DNA from: Arhodomonas aquaeolei DSM 8974
GTDB lineage: Bacteria > Pseudomonadota > Gammaproteobacteria > Nitrococcales > Nitrococcaceae
Direction of reading: 5' to 3'
DNA: 64,000 bases
Assembly (NCBI RefSeq): GCF_000374645.1
Contig: NZ_KB894809.1
Span: 43,628 to 107,627, forward strand
The notes under the pieces were generated by a model. It was not told the DNA's origin. It worked only from the letters and a program-made list of their open reading frames with translations, and searched no databases. The position numbers were made by a program, and so were the translations under genes. Positions 33,430-43,631 of this stretch are shown one piece after another. Position 1 is the first letter of the stretch. Every line of letters begins with the position of its first letter.

Positions 33430-36400
33430 ATGCGTTGGGACCGCCGAAAGTGCCTGCGCGGCGCCGAGGACGCCCGGCCCGCACGCCGGCGGCATACCGG
33501 GTTGCCGGCACTGCTGCTGTCGGTGCTCGCGCTGTTGCTCTGTGCATCCGTCGCCGCCCAGGCGCGCACCGTGCGCGTGGGTATCTACGACAATCCGCCG
33601 CGGCTGTTCACCGGCAGCGACGGCGAGCCCCAGGGCTTCTGGGCAGAGCTGCTGAAGACCATCGCCGAGCGGGAGGACTGGCAGCTGGAATGGGTACCCG
33701 GCACCTGGTCCGAGGGCCTCGCACGGCTGCAGGCGGGCGAGATCGACGTCATGCCCGACGTCGCGCGTACCGCGGAGCGCGCCGAGCGCATGCGCTTCTG
33801 CGAGGAGACCGTCCTGACGAGCTGGTCGCGGGTGTACGTGCGCCCGCACGGCGGTATCGAGTCCCTCCTGGACCTGGACGGCCGCCGGGTCGGCACCCTC
33901 GAAGGCAGCGTCAACGTCTCCGGCAGCGGCGGGCTGCACGAGCTCCTGGAGAGCTTCGGCATCGACGCCGAGCTCGTTGCCCTGGCCAGCTACCGGGACG
34001 CCTTCAACGCGCTCGCCACCGGGCGCGTCGATGCGGTGGCGAGCAACAAGGACATCGGCAACCGGCTCTATCCCACCTACGGCGCGGTGCCGGCACCCAT
34101 CGTCTTCCAGCCGGTGGAGCTGCACTTCGCCGTTTCCCTGGAGGCCGCCAGCGGCGCGGCGCTGCGCGAGCAGCTCGACACGGCGGTCCGCACCCTCAAG
34201 TCCGACCCTGATTCCGTCTACTACCGTCTCCAGTCCCGGTGGCTCGGTGTCCGCGACGAACCGGAATGGATCCTGCCCTTCTGGGTCTTCTGGATCCTGG
34301 GCTTCTTCGGTATCGCCGTCATCGTCCTGCTGGCGGGCAACTTCGTGCTCGACGCCCGCGTGCGCCGGCGTACCCGCGACCTGCGCGAGAGCGAGGAGCG
34401 CATCCAGGCCATCCTCGATAACCTCCCCGGCGTGGCCCTGCGCATGCACTGGGTCAGCGGCAGCGCGCCCGAGCTGCTTGCCACCGAGGGCGCCACCTTC
34501 TTCGGCCAGGGGGCCTGGCGGCTGCGCACCGGCCATGACCACTGGGACACGCTCATTCACCCGGACGACCGCGCCATGCTGACCCGCGCCATCGACCGCG
34601 CAGTGAGCCGCGGCCGGCCGTACGACGTGGAGCACCGTATCCGGCTGGGCGACGACAGCGTCCGCTGGGTCCTGCACCTGGGTACTCCCACGATCCGCGA
34701 CGGCGACGGCATGCGCATCGACGCCTTTCTGTTCGACATTACCGAGCGCAAGGAGACCGAGGCGGCGCTGCGCCACTCGATGGCGGAACTGGCGGCGATC
34801 CACGACGCCTCGCTGGACCTGATCCTGCTGGTGGGGCCGGACGGGCGCATTCAGTCGGCGAACCGGCAGTTCTTCGAGGCCACGGGCTACAGCCGCGGAG
34901 AGGTCATCGGCGAGGAGCCGGGCGGGATCGCCGGCGGCGCCCTGCGCGCCGGCGCCCATCTCCTGGATCAGGTCCGCCAGGGCACCCCGCACCGCTACGA
35001 GACACAGCTCACCACCGCCAGGGGCGCCACCATCCCGGTGGAGGTGCGCCTGCGCACGCTGCCTGGCGGCGACCGCCCCGGGCGGGTGCTGGTGGTCATG
35101 CGCGACCTATCGTCCCTGCGCGCCATCGAGGCGGAACTGCGCCACCAGTCGACCCACGACCCCCTCACCGGCCTGCCCAACCGCACCGCATTCGAAACGG
35201 CGCTGGAGCAGGCGGTGCTCGACTGCCGCACCGGCTCGGAGCAGCACGCTCTGTGCTACCTCGACGTCGACCAGTTCCGGGTGATCAACGACACCGCCGG
35301 CCACAGCGCGGGCGACGCCCTGCTGCGTCAGGTCGCCCAGCTGCTGCACGAGCGTGTCCACCACGGGGATGTGCTCGCGCGCTTCGGCGGCGACGAGTTC
35401 ACGCTGCTGCTGCGCGACTGCGACCTGAGCCGGGCACTGGAGATCGCCGACGGCCACCGGAGCGCGATCGAGGCCATGCACTTCGTCTCCGACGGGCGCT
35501 CGTTCCAGATCACCGCGAGCATCGGCGTCGTCCCCGTTGATGCCTACGCCGGCGACGCCGCGATGGTGCTCGGCGCCGCCGACGCCGCCTGCCACCTGGC
35601 GAAGGATGGTGGACGCAACCGTGTACAGGTCTACGACACCGAGGACACGGCGCTGCAGCTCTACCGCAGCGGTATGGAATGGGCCCAGGAGCTGCACGAC
35701 GCGCTGCGCGGCGACCGCTTCCGGCTGCTCTGCCAGCCCATCGTCCCGGCCTCCGGGGAGATCGACGGCCGGGCCCACTACGAGATACTGCTGCGCATGC
35801 TCGACCAGTCGGGCAGCACAATCTCGCCGGGGGTGTTCCTGCCCATCGCCGAGCGCTACGGCCTGGTGCCACGGGTTGACCAGTGGGTGGTGGAGCACGC
35901 GCTAGGCACCATCGGCGCCGCCTCGGACTCCGATGCCCACTGGTCGATCAACCTGTCCGGGCAGTCGCTGGCCTCCACCGAGCTGCTCACCGTGATCGAG
36001 AACGCGATTCACAGCAACGGCATCGACCCGAGACGGCTGACCTTCGAGGTCACCGAGACGGCGGTGGTGCGCAACTTCACGGAGGCGCTGGCATTCATCG
36101 AGCGGCTACGCGAGCTCGGCTGCACCTTCGCACTGGACGACTTCGGTTCCGGGCTCAGCTCGTTCGGTTATCTCAAACACCTCAACGTCGACGTGCTCAA
36201 GCTTGACGGGGTGTTCATTCGCGATCTGCTCGACGACCCGCGCAACGAGGCGATGGTGACCGCGTTCACCCGCCTGGCCCAGGCCTACGAGCTGCACACT
36301 GTCGCCGAGTTCGTCAGCAACGACGCCCTGCGCGAGCGCCTCGTGCAGCTCGGCGTGGATTACGTCCAGGGCTTTGCCGTGGGGCGGCCGCAGCCGCTGG

Positions 36401-36438
36401 ACGACGTCCTCGCCGGCCGGCCGCCGATAATCGGATAG
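33430..36438 (+). CDS. Periplasmic-sensor PAS-PAS-GGDEF-EAL protein
   Basis: A 1002-aa inner-membrane signalling protein. A signal anchor (24-45) is followed by a solute-binding (SBP_bac_3) sensor (about 47-270) and one transmembrane helix (about 278-305). Two PAS domains (about 320-440, 455-570), GGDEF (about 585-740) and EAL (about 760-995) follow. The cyclase loop is intact (GGDEF, 653-657), but the I-site is HHGD instead of RxxD. The phosphodiesterase motif is EIL (785-787) with the Asn, Glu, DD, Lys and Gln ligands kept. Both activities are possible, steered by a periplasmic amino-acid-like ligand. Confidence 0.9.
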   Translation: MRWDRRKCLRGAEDARPARRRHTGLPALLLSVLALLLCASVAAQARTVRVGIYDNPPRLFTGSDGEPQGFWAELLKTIAEREDWQLEWVPGTWSEGLARLQAGEIDVMPDVARTAERAERMRFCEETVLTSWSRVYVRPHGGIESLLDLDGRRVGTLEGSVNVSGSGGLHELLESFGIDAELVALASYRDAFNALATGRVDAVASNKDIGNRLYPTYGAVPAPIVFQPVELHFAVSLEAASGAALREQLDTAVRTLKSDPDSVYYRLQSRWLGVRDEPEWILPFWVFWILGFFGIAVIVLLAGNFVLDARVRRRTRDLRESEERIQAILDNLPGVALRMHWVSGSAPELLATEGATFFGQGAWRLRTGHDHWDTLIHPDDRAMLTRAIDRAVSRGRPYDVEHRIRLGDDSVRWVLHLGTPTIRDGDGMRIDAFLFDITERKETEAALRHSMAELAAIHDASLDLILLVGPDGRIQSANRQFFEATGYSRGEVIGEEPGGIAGGALRAGAHLLDQVRQGTPHRYETQLTTARGATIPVEVRLRTLPGGDRPGRVLVVMRDLSSLRAIEAELRHQSTHDPLTGLPNRTAFETALEQAVLDCRTGSEQHALCYLDVDQFRVINDTAGHSAGDALLRQVAQLLHERVHHGDVLARFGGDEFTLLLRDCDLSRALEIADGHRSAIEAMHFVSDGRSFQITASIGVVPVDAYAGDAAMVLGAADAACHLAKDGGRNRVQVYDTEDTALQLYRSGMEWAQELHDALRGDRFRLLCQPIVPASGEIDGRAHYEILLRMLDQSGSTISPGVFLPIAERYGLVPRVDQWVVEHALGTIGAASDSDAHWSINLSGQSLASTELLTVIENAIHSNGIDPRRLTFEVTETAVVRNFTEALAFIERLRELGCTFALDDFGSGLSSFGYLKHLNVDVLKLDGVFIRDLLDDPRNEAMVTAFTRLAQAYELHTVAEFVSNDALRERLVQLGVDYVQGFAVGRPQPLDDVLAGRPPIIG

Positions 36439-36517
36439 GGAGGCGGCCCGCCGGCGGACCGGTCAGGCGGGGCCTTGCGGCCGCGGCGGGGATCGCCGCA
36501 ACCGCGCCCGGCGCGGA

Positions 36518-36997
36518 TCAGCCGCGCTCGTAGGTGCCCATCAGGCGGTTCATGCCGATGATGTGGGGTTCCAGGCGCTCGAGCAGCTGCCACATCGTCA
36601 GCCCCTCGGGCAGCTCCGTGGCCTGGTCCAGGGCCAGCACCCAGAAATAGTAGCGGTGCACGCCGTGCCCCTCGGGCGGCATGGGGCCGTTGTAGCCGAC
36701 CTTGTCCATGTTATTCCGCCCGGCGGTGTAGTCCGTCATCCCCTCGGAGAGGCTCGTCACCGAGCCGGGGATGTTGTAGAGCACCCAGTGCACGAACCCG
36801 TAGGTGCCGTTGGGCGAGACCAGCGGCGCGTCCGGGTCGTGACAGATGACCGCGAAGCCCCGGGTGCCCTCCGGCGCGCCCGACCAGGCCAGCGGCGGGG
36901 AGACGTCGTCGCCCTCACCCGTGTGACGGGTCGGGATCGCCCCGCCATTCTCGAAAGCGGCACTGGTCAGCGTCATGTCCGATAGCGCGAAACCCAT
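36518..36997 (-). CDS. PEBP-family protein (YbhB/YbcL type)
   Basis: A 159-aa cytosolic protein of the phosphatidylethanolamine-binding/Raf kinase inhibitor fold. Conserved segments are SPPLAWSGAPEGTRGFAVIC, DPDAP, FVHWVLYNIP and GPMPPEGHGVHRYYFWVLAL, which line the anion-binding pocket. Bacterial members have no settled function. GGAGGT lies 5 nt before the ATG. It converges on the GGDEF/EAL gene and is divergent from the efflux operon. Confidence 0.92.
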   Translation of the reverse strand: MGFALSDMTLTSAAFENGGAIPTRHTGEGDDVSPPLAWSGAPEGTRGFAVICHDPDAPLVSPNGTYGFVHWVLYNIPGSVTSLSEGMTDYTAGRNNMDKVGYNGPMPPEGHGVHRYYFWVLALDQATELPEGLTMWQLLERLEPHIIGMNRLMGTYERG

Positions 36998-37150
36998 GCT
37001 GAACCTCCGTTCTTCTCGGTTGATGTGACGATCACGCCGCCGGGCCCGGCCCGCCGCGCAGGCCCCGATTATGGGCCCCCGCCGTTGTAACGCGCCAGCA
37101 GCGCCCGCCCGGTGCGGTGTGGGGGCGACCCGGCGCCGGGACAAGGCCGC

Positions 37151-37167
37151 GTTAACTCGGCATTAAC
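37151..37167 (+). promoter_or_regulatory. PmrA/QseB-box-like direct repeat upstream of the RND operon
   Basis: GTTAAC-tcggc-ATTAAC is a hexamer repeat with a 5-bp spacer and an 11-bp period. It matches the architecture of PmrA/QseB boxes (CTTAAT-N5-CTTAAT), bound by head-to-tail OmpR-type dimers. It lies 79 bp before the outer membrane factor gene, whose operon ends with an OmpR-type regulator and kinase. Autoregulation is inferred. Confidence 0.55.
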
Positions 37168-37245
37168 CGCAACGGCGTCAGGCTGTGCCGCAACGGTGCC
37201 GCCCCGACCACCGGCGCGGCCGGCAACCTTCTGGACCCGCGACCC

Positions 37246-38604
37246 ATGCGACGACTGCTGACACTCACCGGGCTGGTGCTGGCGGCGACACTGCTCGGCG
37301 GCTGCGCCGTCACCGCCCCGGAGACTGACTACCCCGACAGGGCCCGCGAGGCGATCGGAGACGTCACGTCCTGGCCGGCGCTCGATGGCGGCGAACCCAC
37401 CGCCTACCTCAACCAGCTCGTGGGCTCGTCCCGGCTGGACGCCCTTATCCAGGAGGCGCTGGCCGCCAATCCCAACCTGCAGCAGACACTGCTCACTCTG
37501 CGAATCCGGCGCAGCGAGCGCCGCCAGACCGGTGCGGACCGGCTGCCCGACCTCGACACGGAACTCACGGGCAGCCGGGAGGAGGACAGCGATACCCGCT
37601 ACACCGGCTCCGTGACCGTGAGCTGGGAAGCGGACGTCTGGGGCCGGATCGCCGACACATACCGCGCCGCCGACCTGGACGTCGCCGAGCAGCGGGCCCT
37701 CTACCAGTCCACGCGGGACACCCTGGCCTCCGAGGTCATGGACTCGTGGCTCCAGCTCATCGCCGACAGGCGCGCCGTCGACATCCAGACACAACGGCTG
37801 GGGACGCTCCAGGACAACCTCACCTTCGTGCGCGAACGCTACCGCAAGGGTATCGGCGACATAGACGATCTGGACACCGCAAGGACGGACCTGGCGAGTG
37901 CCCGCGCGACACTGGCCGAATACCGCGAGGACCTGGCCTCAGAGCGGCGCTCGCTGCGGGAAATGCTCGGGCGCAGCGACGACGCGGAAATACCGGTGCC
38001 GTCGGACTACCCGGGCGTGCGCGTCCCCCTCGTCGATCTACCCGTCCAGACCCTGGGCCGCCGTCCCGACCTCCGCGCGGACTATATCGCCATCCAGGCG
38101 CAGGCGGCGCGCACCCGCGCGGCCTACAAGGACATGCTGCCGAGCCTCGACCTGCAGGCGAGCCTGGAGGATGTCGCGACCACGCCGCGGCAGGCGCTGC
38201 TCACCGCCCCGGTCTGGTCGCTGCTCGCCGACCTGACCGCGCCGCTGTACCGCGGCGGCGAGCTGAAGGCGGCGGCGGAGCAGGCGGAGCTGGAGGCGGC
38301 CAAGGCCTATCAGGCCTACCGCGAGACCCTGCTGACCGCGGTGACCGAGGTGGGCGACGCCATCGGCCAGGAACAGGCCCTGAAGACGCGCCTCGCCCAC
38401 ACCCGCGACGCGCTCGCCAGCGCCCGCCGAAGCCTGGCGAACTACCGCCGGCGCTACCGCGCCGGGCTGGTCACCATTCTCGACCTCCTCGACGTCCAGG
38501 AGCAGACCTACGACCTCGAGGCCCAGCTCAACGAGCTCACCCGAAGCCGCCTGGCCAACCGCGTGGACCTCGGCCTGGCACTCGGTCTGGGAGTACACCG
38601 ATGA
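37246..38604 (+). CDS. TolC-family outer membrane efflux lipoprotein
   Basis: A 452-aa outer membrane factor. The lipobox LLGGC ends in Cys20, which would be lipidated. Two outer-membrane-efflux repeats of long helices follow, each with a beta hairpin segment (for example YTGSVTVSWEADVWGRIADT and APVWSLLADLTAPLYRGGEL). It is the exit duct for the following adaptor and pump. First gene of a five-gene operon; its stop overlaps the next start as ATGA. Confidence 0.92.
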   Translation: MRRLLTLTGLVLAATLLGGCAVTAPETDYPDRAREAIGDVTSWPALDGGEPTAYLNQLVGSSRLDALIQEALAANPNLQQTLLTLRIRRSERRQTGADRLPDLDTELTGSREEDSDTRYTGSVTVSWEADVWGRIADTYRAADLDVAEQRALYQSTRDTLASEVMDSWLQLIADRRAVDIQTQRLGTLQDNLTFVRERYRKGIGDIDDLDTARTDLASARATLAEYREDLASERRSLREMLGRSDDAEIPVPSDYPGVRVPLVDLPVQTLGRRPDLRADYIAIQAQAARTRAAYKDMLPSLDLQASLEDVATTPRQALLTAPVWSLLADLTAPLYRGGELKAAAEQAELEAAKAYQAYRETLLTAVTEVGDAIGQEQALKTRLAHTRDALASARRSLANYRRRYRAGLVTILDLLDVQEQTYDLEAQLNELTRSRLANRVDLGLALGLGVHR

Positions 38605-39800
38605 TCCGTCACTACGCACAGTGGTTCATGCTCCTGGCGGCCCTTACCGTGCTCGTCGCCGTGGTGCTCTACAGCGGGCACGGCATGGAGGAGGCGGCGC
38701 GGAAACCCGCGACGGCCGCCGCGGGCACCGCACCGGAGGAACGGCCGGACGTCTCGGTGGTCACCGTCCGCACCGGCACCTACACCGCCCACGCCCAGGG
38801 CTATGCCGCCGCCCGGCCGCACTACGAGCTCACGCTCACCGCCGCCGTGTCCGGCCGGGTGGCGTCACTCGGCGGGGACTTCGAGACCGGCCGGCAGGTC
38901 CGGAAGGGGGACGTGCTGGCACGGCTCGAGGATGCCGAGTACCAGGCAGGCGTGGCCTCGGCACAACACGACCTTGCCAGCGCCCGCCAGGACCTTCTGG
39001 AGGCGGAGCGCGAACGCGACCAGGCCCGGGAGGAATGGGACGCCTCCGGCATGGACGGCGAGCCCGACTCGGCGCTGGTCCTCCACGAGCCCCAGGTCCG
39101 CACCGCACGCTCCGCGGTCGTGGATGCCGGGGCCGCGCTGGCCGACGCCCGGCAGGACCTCGCCCACACCCGCATCGACGCCCCCTTCGACGCCCTGGTC
39201 GTGAGCCGTGCAATCGCCCCCGGAAGCTACGTACAGGCCGGCGGCGAGATCGCGACCCTCTACAGCACCGACCGCGTGGAGATCGGGGTCCCGCTCGCCG
39301 ACCGCGACTGGGCCAACCTGCCGGACACCGACACCCTCGCCGACGGCGAATGGCCCGTCACCCTGACCGACGTCGCCGGGGGACACGAATGGTCCGGCCA
39401 CGTCCTGCGCATCGCCCGCCACCGCGACGACACCACCCGGCAGCGCTCGGTGATCGTTGCCGTGGACCTCCCGCTGTCACGCACACCGCCACTGCTGCCG
39501 GGCACGTTCGTGCAGGCACGCATCAGCGGCCGGCGGATCGACGGCCTGTGGCGCCTGCCGCCCGCCGCACTCAGCCAGCGCAGCGAGATCTGGTACGTCA
39601 CCGGCGACGGCGCGCTCGCGAGCTTCTCCGCCGAACCGGTGTTCAGCGACAGCGACGCCATCTACGTCCGACCGCCGGAGACACTCGCCGGCGCGGCGCA
39701 GCAGGTGGTCACCCACCCGCTGGGCTCGTATCTGGCGGGCATGGCGGTCAATCCGGTGGAGACGGAGGCCGCCGGGTCCGGGGGCGGTGCCGATGAGTGA
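38601..39800 (+). CDS. RND efflux periplasmic adaptor (membrane fusion protein)
   Basis: A 399-aa adaptor with an N-terminal membrane anchor (about 8-25). The lipoyl half-motifs are VSGRVASLGGDFETGRQVRK and IDAPFDALVVSRAIAPGSYV, separated by a coiled-coil hairpin (about 115-185). Beta-barrel and membrane-proximal domains follow. It links the pump to the TolC-type duct. Overlaps both neighbours (4 bp upstream, 8 bp downstream), indicating coupled translation. Confidence 0.9.
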   Translation: MIRHYAQWFMLLAALTVLVAVVLYSGHGMEEAARKPATAAAGTAPEERPDVSVVTVRTGTYTAHAQGYAAARPHYELTLTAAVSGRVASLGGDFETGRQVRKGDVLARLEDAEYQAGVASAQHDLASARQDLLEAERERDQAREEWDASGMDGEPDSALVLHEPQVRTARSAVVDAGAALADARQDLAHTRIDAPFDALVVSRAIAPGSYVQAGGEIATLYSTDRVEIGVPLADRDWANLPDTDTLADGEWPVTLTDVAGGHEWSGHVLRIARHRDDTTRQRSVIVAVDLPLSRTPPLLPGTFVQARISGRRIDGLWRLPPAALSQRSEIWYVTGDGALASFSAEPVFSDSDAIYVRPPETLAGAAQQVVTHPLGSYLAGMAVNPVETEAAGSGGGADE

Positions 39801-42800
39801 TGACCACGCGCGCTTCCCGGGCCTGATCCCGTGGTTCGCCGCCAACCCCGTCGCCGCCAACCTGCTGATGGTGCTCGTCATCGCCCTGGGCGTGGGCTCG
39901 GCGTTCACGCTGCGCAAGGAGGCCTTCCCCAGCATGGAGCCGGACAGCGTCACGGTCTCAGTGACCTACGACAGCGGCTCCGCGCGCCAGTCCGAGGAGG
40001 GCCTCGCGATCAAGATCGAGGACGCCCTCCAGGACGTCTCCGGCATCGATTCGATGACCAGCACCTCCACGGGCAGCGGCACGACGGTGACGGTGGAGAA
40101 ACGCAACGACTACGACCTCGACACCCTGCTCACCGACGTGCGCACCCAGGTCGACGCGATCTCCACCTTTCCCGCCGACGCGGAGAACCCGGTGGTGGAG
40201 AAGGGCGAGCGCGAGGACCACGCCCTGTGGCTCCAGCTCCACGGTGATACCGACCGCCATACCCTCCAGCAGCTCGCCGACGAGCTCAAGACGGCCCTGC
40301 TCGGACGCGCCCAGATCAGCCGGGTCAGCCTCTCGGGGGAGCGCGACCCGATCATGGCGGTGGAGATCGACGAGGGCCGCCTGCAGGCCTACGGCCTGTC
40401 GCTCTCGGACGTCGAGGACGCCGTCAATAACGGCTCCACCAGCACCATGACACCGGTGCTGCGCAGCGACACCCTCTACCTCCAGCTCAAGGCTTCGGAG
40501 CAGGCCTACGAGCGCGGCGAGTTCGCGGCCATCCCGCTGATCACCACCGCCGACGGCCACCGGGTGCGTCTGGGCGACGTGGCCGACGTCCACGATACCT
40601 ACGACGAGGACACCCCGGTCCTGTCGCGCTTCAACGGCGAGCCTAGCGTCGCGCTGGAGGTCGTCAGCACCGGCGGGGACGACATCACCGAGTCGGTGGA
40701 GGCCGCCCGGGAGGTCGTCGATCAGTGGCGTACCGACGGCCACCTGCCCCGGGGCGTGTCCCTGGACACCTGGCACGACCGCAGCACCTCCATCAACGGG
40801 CGGCTGCAGCTGCTGGTGAAGAACGCAATCACCGGTATCGCCCTGGTGTTCGTCCTGCTGGCGCTGTTCCTCAACCTGACGGTGGCCTTCTGGGTGGCGA
40901 TGGGCCTGCCGTTCATCTTCTTCGGCACACTGTTCTTCATGGGCGACGCCTTAGCGGGGCTGACGCTCAACGAATTCACCACCTTCGGGTTCATCATTGC
41001 CCTGGGCATCGTCGTCGACGACGCCGTGGTCGTGGGCGAGAGCGTCTACACGGTGCGCGAGCAGCACGGCGACACGGTCGCCAATACGGTCCTCGGCACC
41101 CGCCGGGTGGCGGTGCCCACGCTGTTCGGCGTGTTCACCACGGTCGCCGCCTTCTATGCCCTCTCGCAGACCAGCGGCGGGCTGGGCGAGCTCTATGCCC
41201 AGTTCGCGATGGTCGTGGCGATCTGCCTGGTGCTCTCCATCATCGAGTCCAAGCTTATCCTGCCGGCCCACCTCGCCCACCTGAATACCCATCGCGGGCG
41301 CAGCCGCAACCCGCTGATGCGGGGCTGGCAGTCCATCCAGAACGGGGCGGACGCCGGCCTCGCGGCCTTTACCGAGCGCTGCTACCGCCCGGTGATCCGC
41401 TGGGCGCTGCACTACCGCTACGCGGTGGTGGTGCTGTTCCTGGCGCTGTTCGTGCTGGTGATCAGCATGCCGCTGACGGGGACCGTGCCGATCAGCTTCT
41501 TTCCGGCCGTCACCGGCGACACCGTCTCGGCAGAGCTGACCATGCGCAACGACGCCAGCTACGGCCAGACCCATGCAGCCCTGCGGCTGCTGGAGGATCG
41601 CGCCCACGATGCCGACCGCGCCCTGCGCGGTGGCGGCGACACCGGCATCGCCCACCTGCAGGTCCTCTCCGAGGCGGATCAGAGCGGCACCGTGGACGTG
41701 GAGCTGAGCGACGACGCCCCCTACGACCTGCCGGCCTTCACCCGTCGCTGGCGCGAGCTTGCCGGGCTGCCGGAGGGGGCGCAGTCGCTGAGCGTCCGCA
41801 GCACCCGGCAGATGGTCGACGACGTGCGCATCGAGCTGCGCGCCAGCGACGATACGGTCCTCACCCAGGCAGGCGAGCGCTTCAGGGCCGCCCTGAACGC
41901 CTATCCGGCGGTCAGCGGCGTCGAGGACAATCTCTCCCCCGGCCAGCCGCAGCTGCACCTGGCGCTGACGCCCAGGGGGCGCGCCCTGGGGCTGACCACC
42001 GGGGAGCTTGCCGCACAGGTCCTGCGCACGTTCAACGGCGAGGTGGTCCAGCGCTACCAGCGCGGCCGCGACGAGGTGGAGGTCACCGTCCGCTACCCGG
42101 AGGGCCAGCGTCAGAGCGCCACGGACGTGCTCAACGCCCGCGTGCGCACCGACGACGGCGACGTCCTCGCCCTCTCGGACGTCGCCACCGCCACCTACGG
42201 CTACACCCGCGAGAGCATCACCCGGATCGACGGCAAGCGCGCGGTCTACCTCTCCGGCGACGTGGACAAGGACGTGATGTCCACCACCGGGCTCGTGGCC
42301 GAGCTGCAGGCGAACGTGGTCCCGAACCTCGAACGTCAGTACCCCTCGCTGGACGTGCACTTCGCCGGCGAGGCCGAGGAGCAGGCGGAGACGCAGAGCT
42401 CCATGACCCGGATGTTCCTGCTCGCGCTGCTGATGATCTACATCCTGCTCGCCGTGCCGCTGGGCTCGTACCTGCAGCCGGCGGTGATCATGACCGCCAT
42501 CCCCTTCGGCATCGTCGGTGCCATTCTCGGTCACTGGATCAACGGCCTGGCGCTCAGCATCCTGTCGCTCAACGGGATCGTCGCCCTGAGCGGCGTGGTG
42601 GTGAACGACAGTCTCCTGCTCGTGGCGCGCTTCAATGAGCTTCGGGCGGACGCCACCCACCTGCGCGGCGCCATCGCCGAGGCCTGCACCAGCCGGCTGC
42701 GGGCGGTTCTGCTCACGTCACTGACCACCTTCGCCGGGCTGATGCCCCTGCTCACGGAGACCTCCACGCAGGCGCAGTTCCTCATCCCGGCGGCGGTCTC

Positions 42801-42945
42801 GCTCGCCTACGGCATCATGTTCGCCACGGTCATCACGCTGGTGCTCATCCCTGCGCTGCTGCTGATCCGCTACGATGTCGGGACACTGCTGGAGGGGCTG
42901 CGCGAGAGGCTGACCGCCGGGGGCGAGGACGCACGGACATGCTGA
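39793..42945 (+). CDS. RND-family efflux permease
   Basis: A 1050-aa proton-driven pump of the AcrB/MdtB superfamily. Twelve transmembrane helices and two large periplasmic loops are evident. Helix 4 has GIVVDDAVVVGE with the paired Asp of the proton relay. Helices 10-11 carry SLNGIVALSGVVVNDSLLLV. The divergent sequence and TAARPHYELT-type partner place it with less-studied HAE-like pumps rather than AcrB itself; substrates are unknown. It overlaps the response-regulator start by 7 bp. Confidence 0.92.
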   Translation: MSDDHARFPGLIPWFAANPVAANLLMVLVIALGVGSAFTLRKEAFPSMEPDSVTVSVTYDSGSARQSEEGLAIKIEDALQDVSGIDSMTSTSTGSGTTVTVEKRNDYDLDTLLTDVRTQVDAISTFPADAENPVVEKGEREDHALWLQLHGDTDRHTLQQLADELKTALLGRAQISRVSLSGERDPIMAVEIDEGRLQAYGLSLSDVEDAVNNGSTSTMTPVLRSDTLYLQLKASEQAYERGEFAAIPLITTADGHRVRLGDVADVHDTYDEDTPVLSRFNGEPSVALEVVSTGGDDITESVEAAREVVDQWRTDGHLPRGVSLDTWHDRSTSINGRLQLLVKNAITGIALVFVLLALFLNLTVAFWVAMGLPFIFFGTLFFMGDALAGLTLNEFTTFGFIIALGIVVDDAVVVGESVYTVREQHGDTVANTVLGTRRVAVPTLFGVFTTVAAFYALSQTSGGLGELYAQFAMVVAICLVLSIIESKLILPAHLAHLNTHRGRSRNPLMRGWQSIQNGADAGLAAFTERCYRPVIRWALHYRYAVVVLFLALFVLVISMPLTGTVPISFFPAVTGDTVSAELTMRNDASYGQTHAALRLLEDRAHDADRALRGGGDTGIAHLQVLSEADQSGTVDVELSDDAPYDLPAFTRRWRELAGLPEGAQSLSVRSTRQMVDDVRIELRASDDTVLTQAGERFRAALNAYPAVSGVEDNLSPGQPQLHLALTPRGRALGLTTGELAAQVLRTFNGEVVQRYQRGRDEVEVTVRYPEGQRQSATDVLNARVRTDDGDVLALSDVATATYGYTRESITRIDGKRAVYLSGDVDKDVMSTTGLVAELQANVVPNLERQYPSLDVHFAGEAEEQAETQSSMTRMFLLALLMIYILLAVPLGSYLQPAVIMTAIPFGIVGAILGHWINGLALSILSLNGIVALSGVVVNDSLLLVARFNELRADATHLRGAIAEACTSRLRAVLLTSLTTFAGLMPLLTETSTQAQFLIPAAVSLAYGIMFATVITLVLIPALLLIRYDVGTLLEGLRERLTAGGEDARTC

Positions 42946-43631
42946 GCACACTGCTGATCGAGGACGACCTGGACCTGGCCGGCACCGTCGTGCAGTACCT
43001 CGACATCGAGGATATCCGCTGCGACCACGCCAGCAACGGTCCCGCCGGTCTCACGCTCATGGAGGCCGGCAGCTACGACGTGCTGCTCCTCGACCTCAAC
43101 CTCCCGCGCATGGACGGGCTGGGCGTGTGCCAGCGCCTGCGCACCCGCGGCGACGACACGCCGGTGCTCATGCTCACCGCCCGGGACACCCTGGACGACA
43201 AGCTCGAGGGCTTCCGCGCCGGCACCGACGACTACCTGGTCAAGCCCTTCGAGCTCCAGGAGCTGGTGGCGCGCATCCACGCCCTCGCCCACCGGCGCAG
43301 CGGCCAGGCACGCCAGCTCCGGTACGCGGACCTGGTGATGAATCTGAGCGAACACACCGTCACCCGCGCGGGCCGGACACTGCGCCTCTCACCCACGGGC
43401 TGGCGGCTGCTGGAGACACTGCTTCGCGCCGCCCCGGCGGCGGTCTCACGCCGGGCCCTGGAAGAGGCGGTATGGGGCGACGAGCCGCCGGACAGCAACA
43501 GCCTGAAGGTCCATCTTCACAACCTGCGACGCGCGGTGGACGCCCCCTTCGATACCGCGCTGGTACACACGGTCAGCGGCTACGGCTTCGCCCTGAGGAC
43601 CCCGGCGGATGAAACGCCCGATCAGTCTTAA
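42939..43631 (+). CDS. OmpR-family response regulator (PmrA/QseB type)
   Basis: A 230-aa DNA-binding regulator. The receiver domain (1-115) has the acidic pocket EDD (8-10), phospho-acceptor Asp52, Thr80 and Lys102 in VKPFE. The winged-helix effector (about 130-225) contains SPTGWRLLETLLRAAPAAVS and LKVHLHNLRRAVD. It is phosphorylated by the kinase encoded next and probably regulates its own efflux operon through the repeat at 37151-37167. Overlaps the pump gene by 7 bp and the kinase gene by 23 bp. Confidence 0.93.
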   Translation: MLSTLLIEDDLDLAGTVVQYLDIEDIRCDHASNGPAGLTLMEAGSYDVLLLDLNLPRMDGLGVCQRLRTRGDDTPVLMLTARDTLDDKLEGFRAGTDDYLVKPFELQELVARIHALAHRRSGQARQLRYADLVMNLSEHTVTRAGRTLRLSPTGWRLLETLLRAAPAAVSRRALEEAVWGDEPPDSNSLKVHLHNLRRAVDAPFDTALVHTVSGYGFALRTPADETPDQS

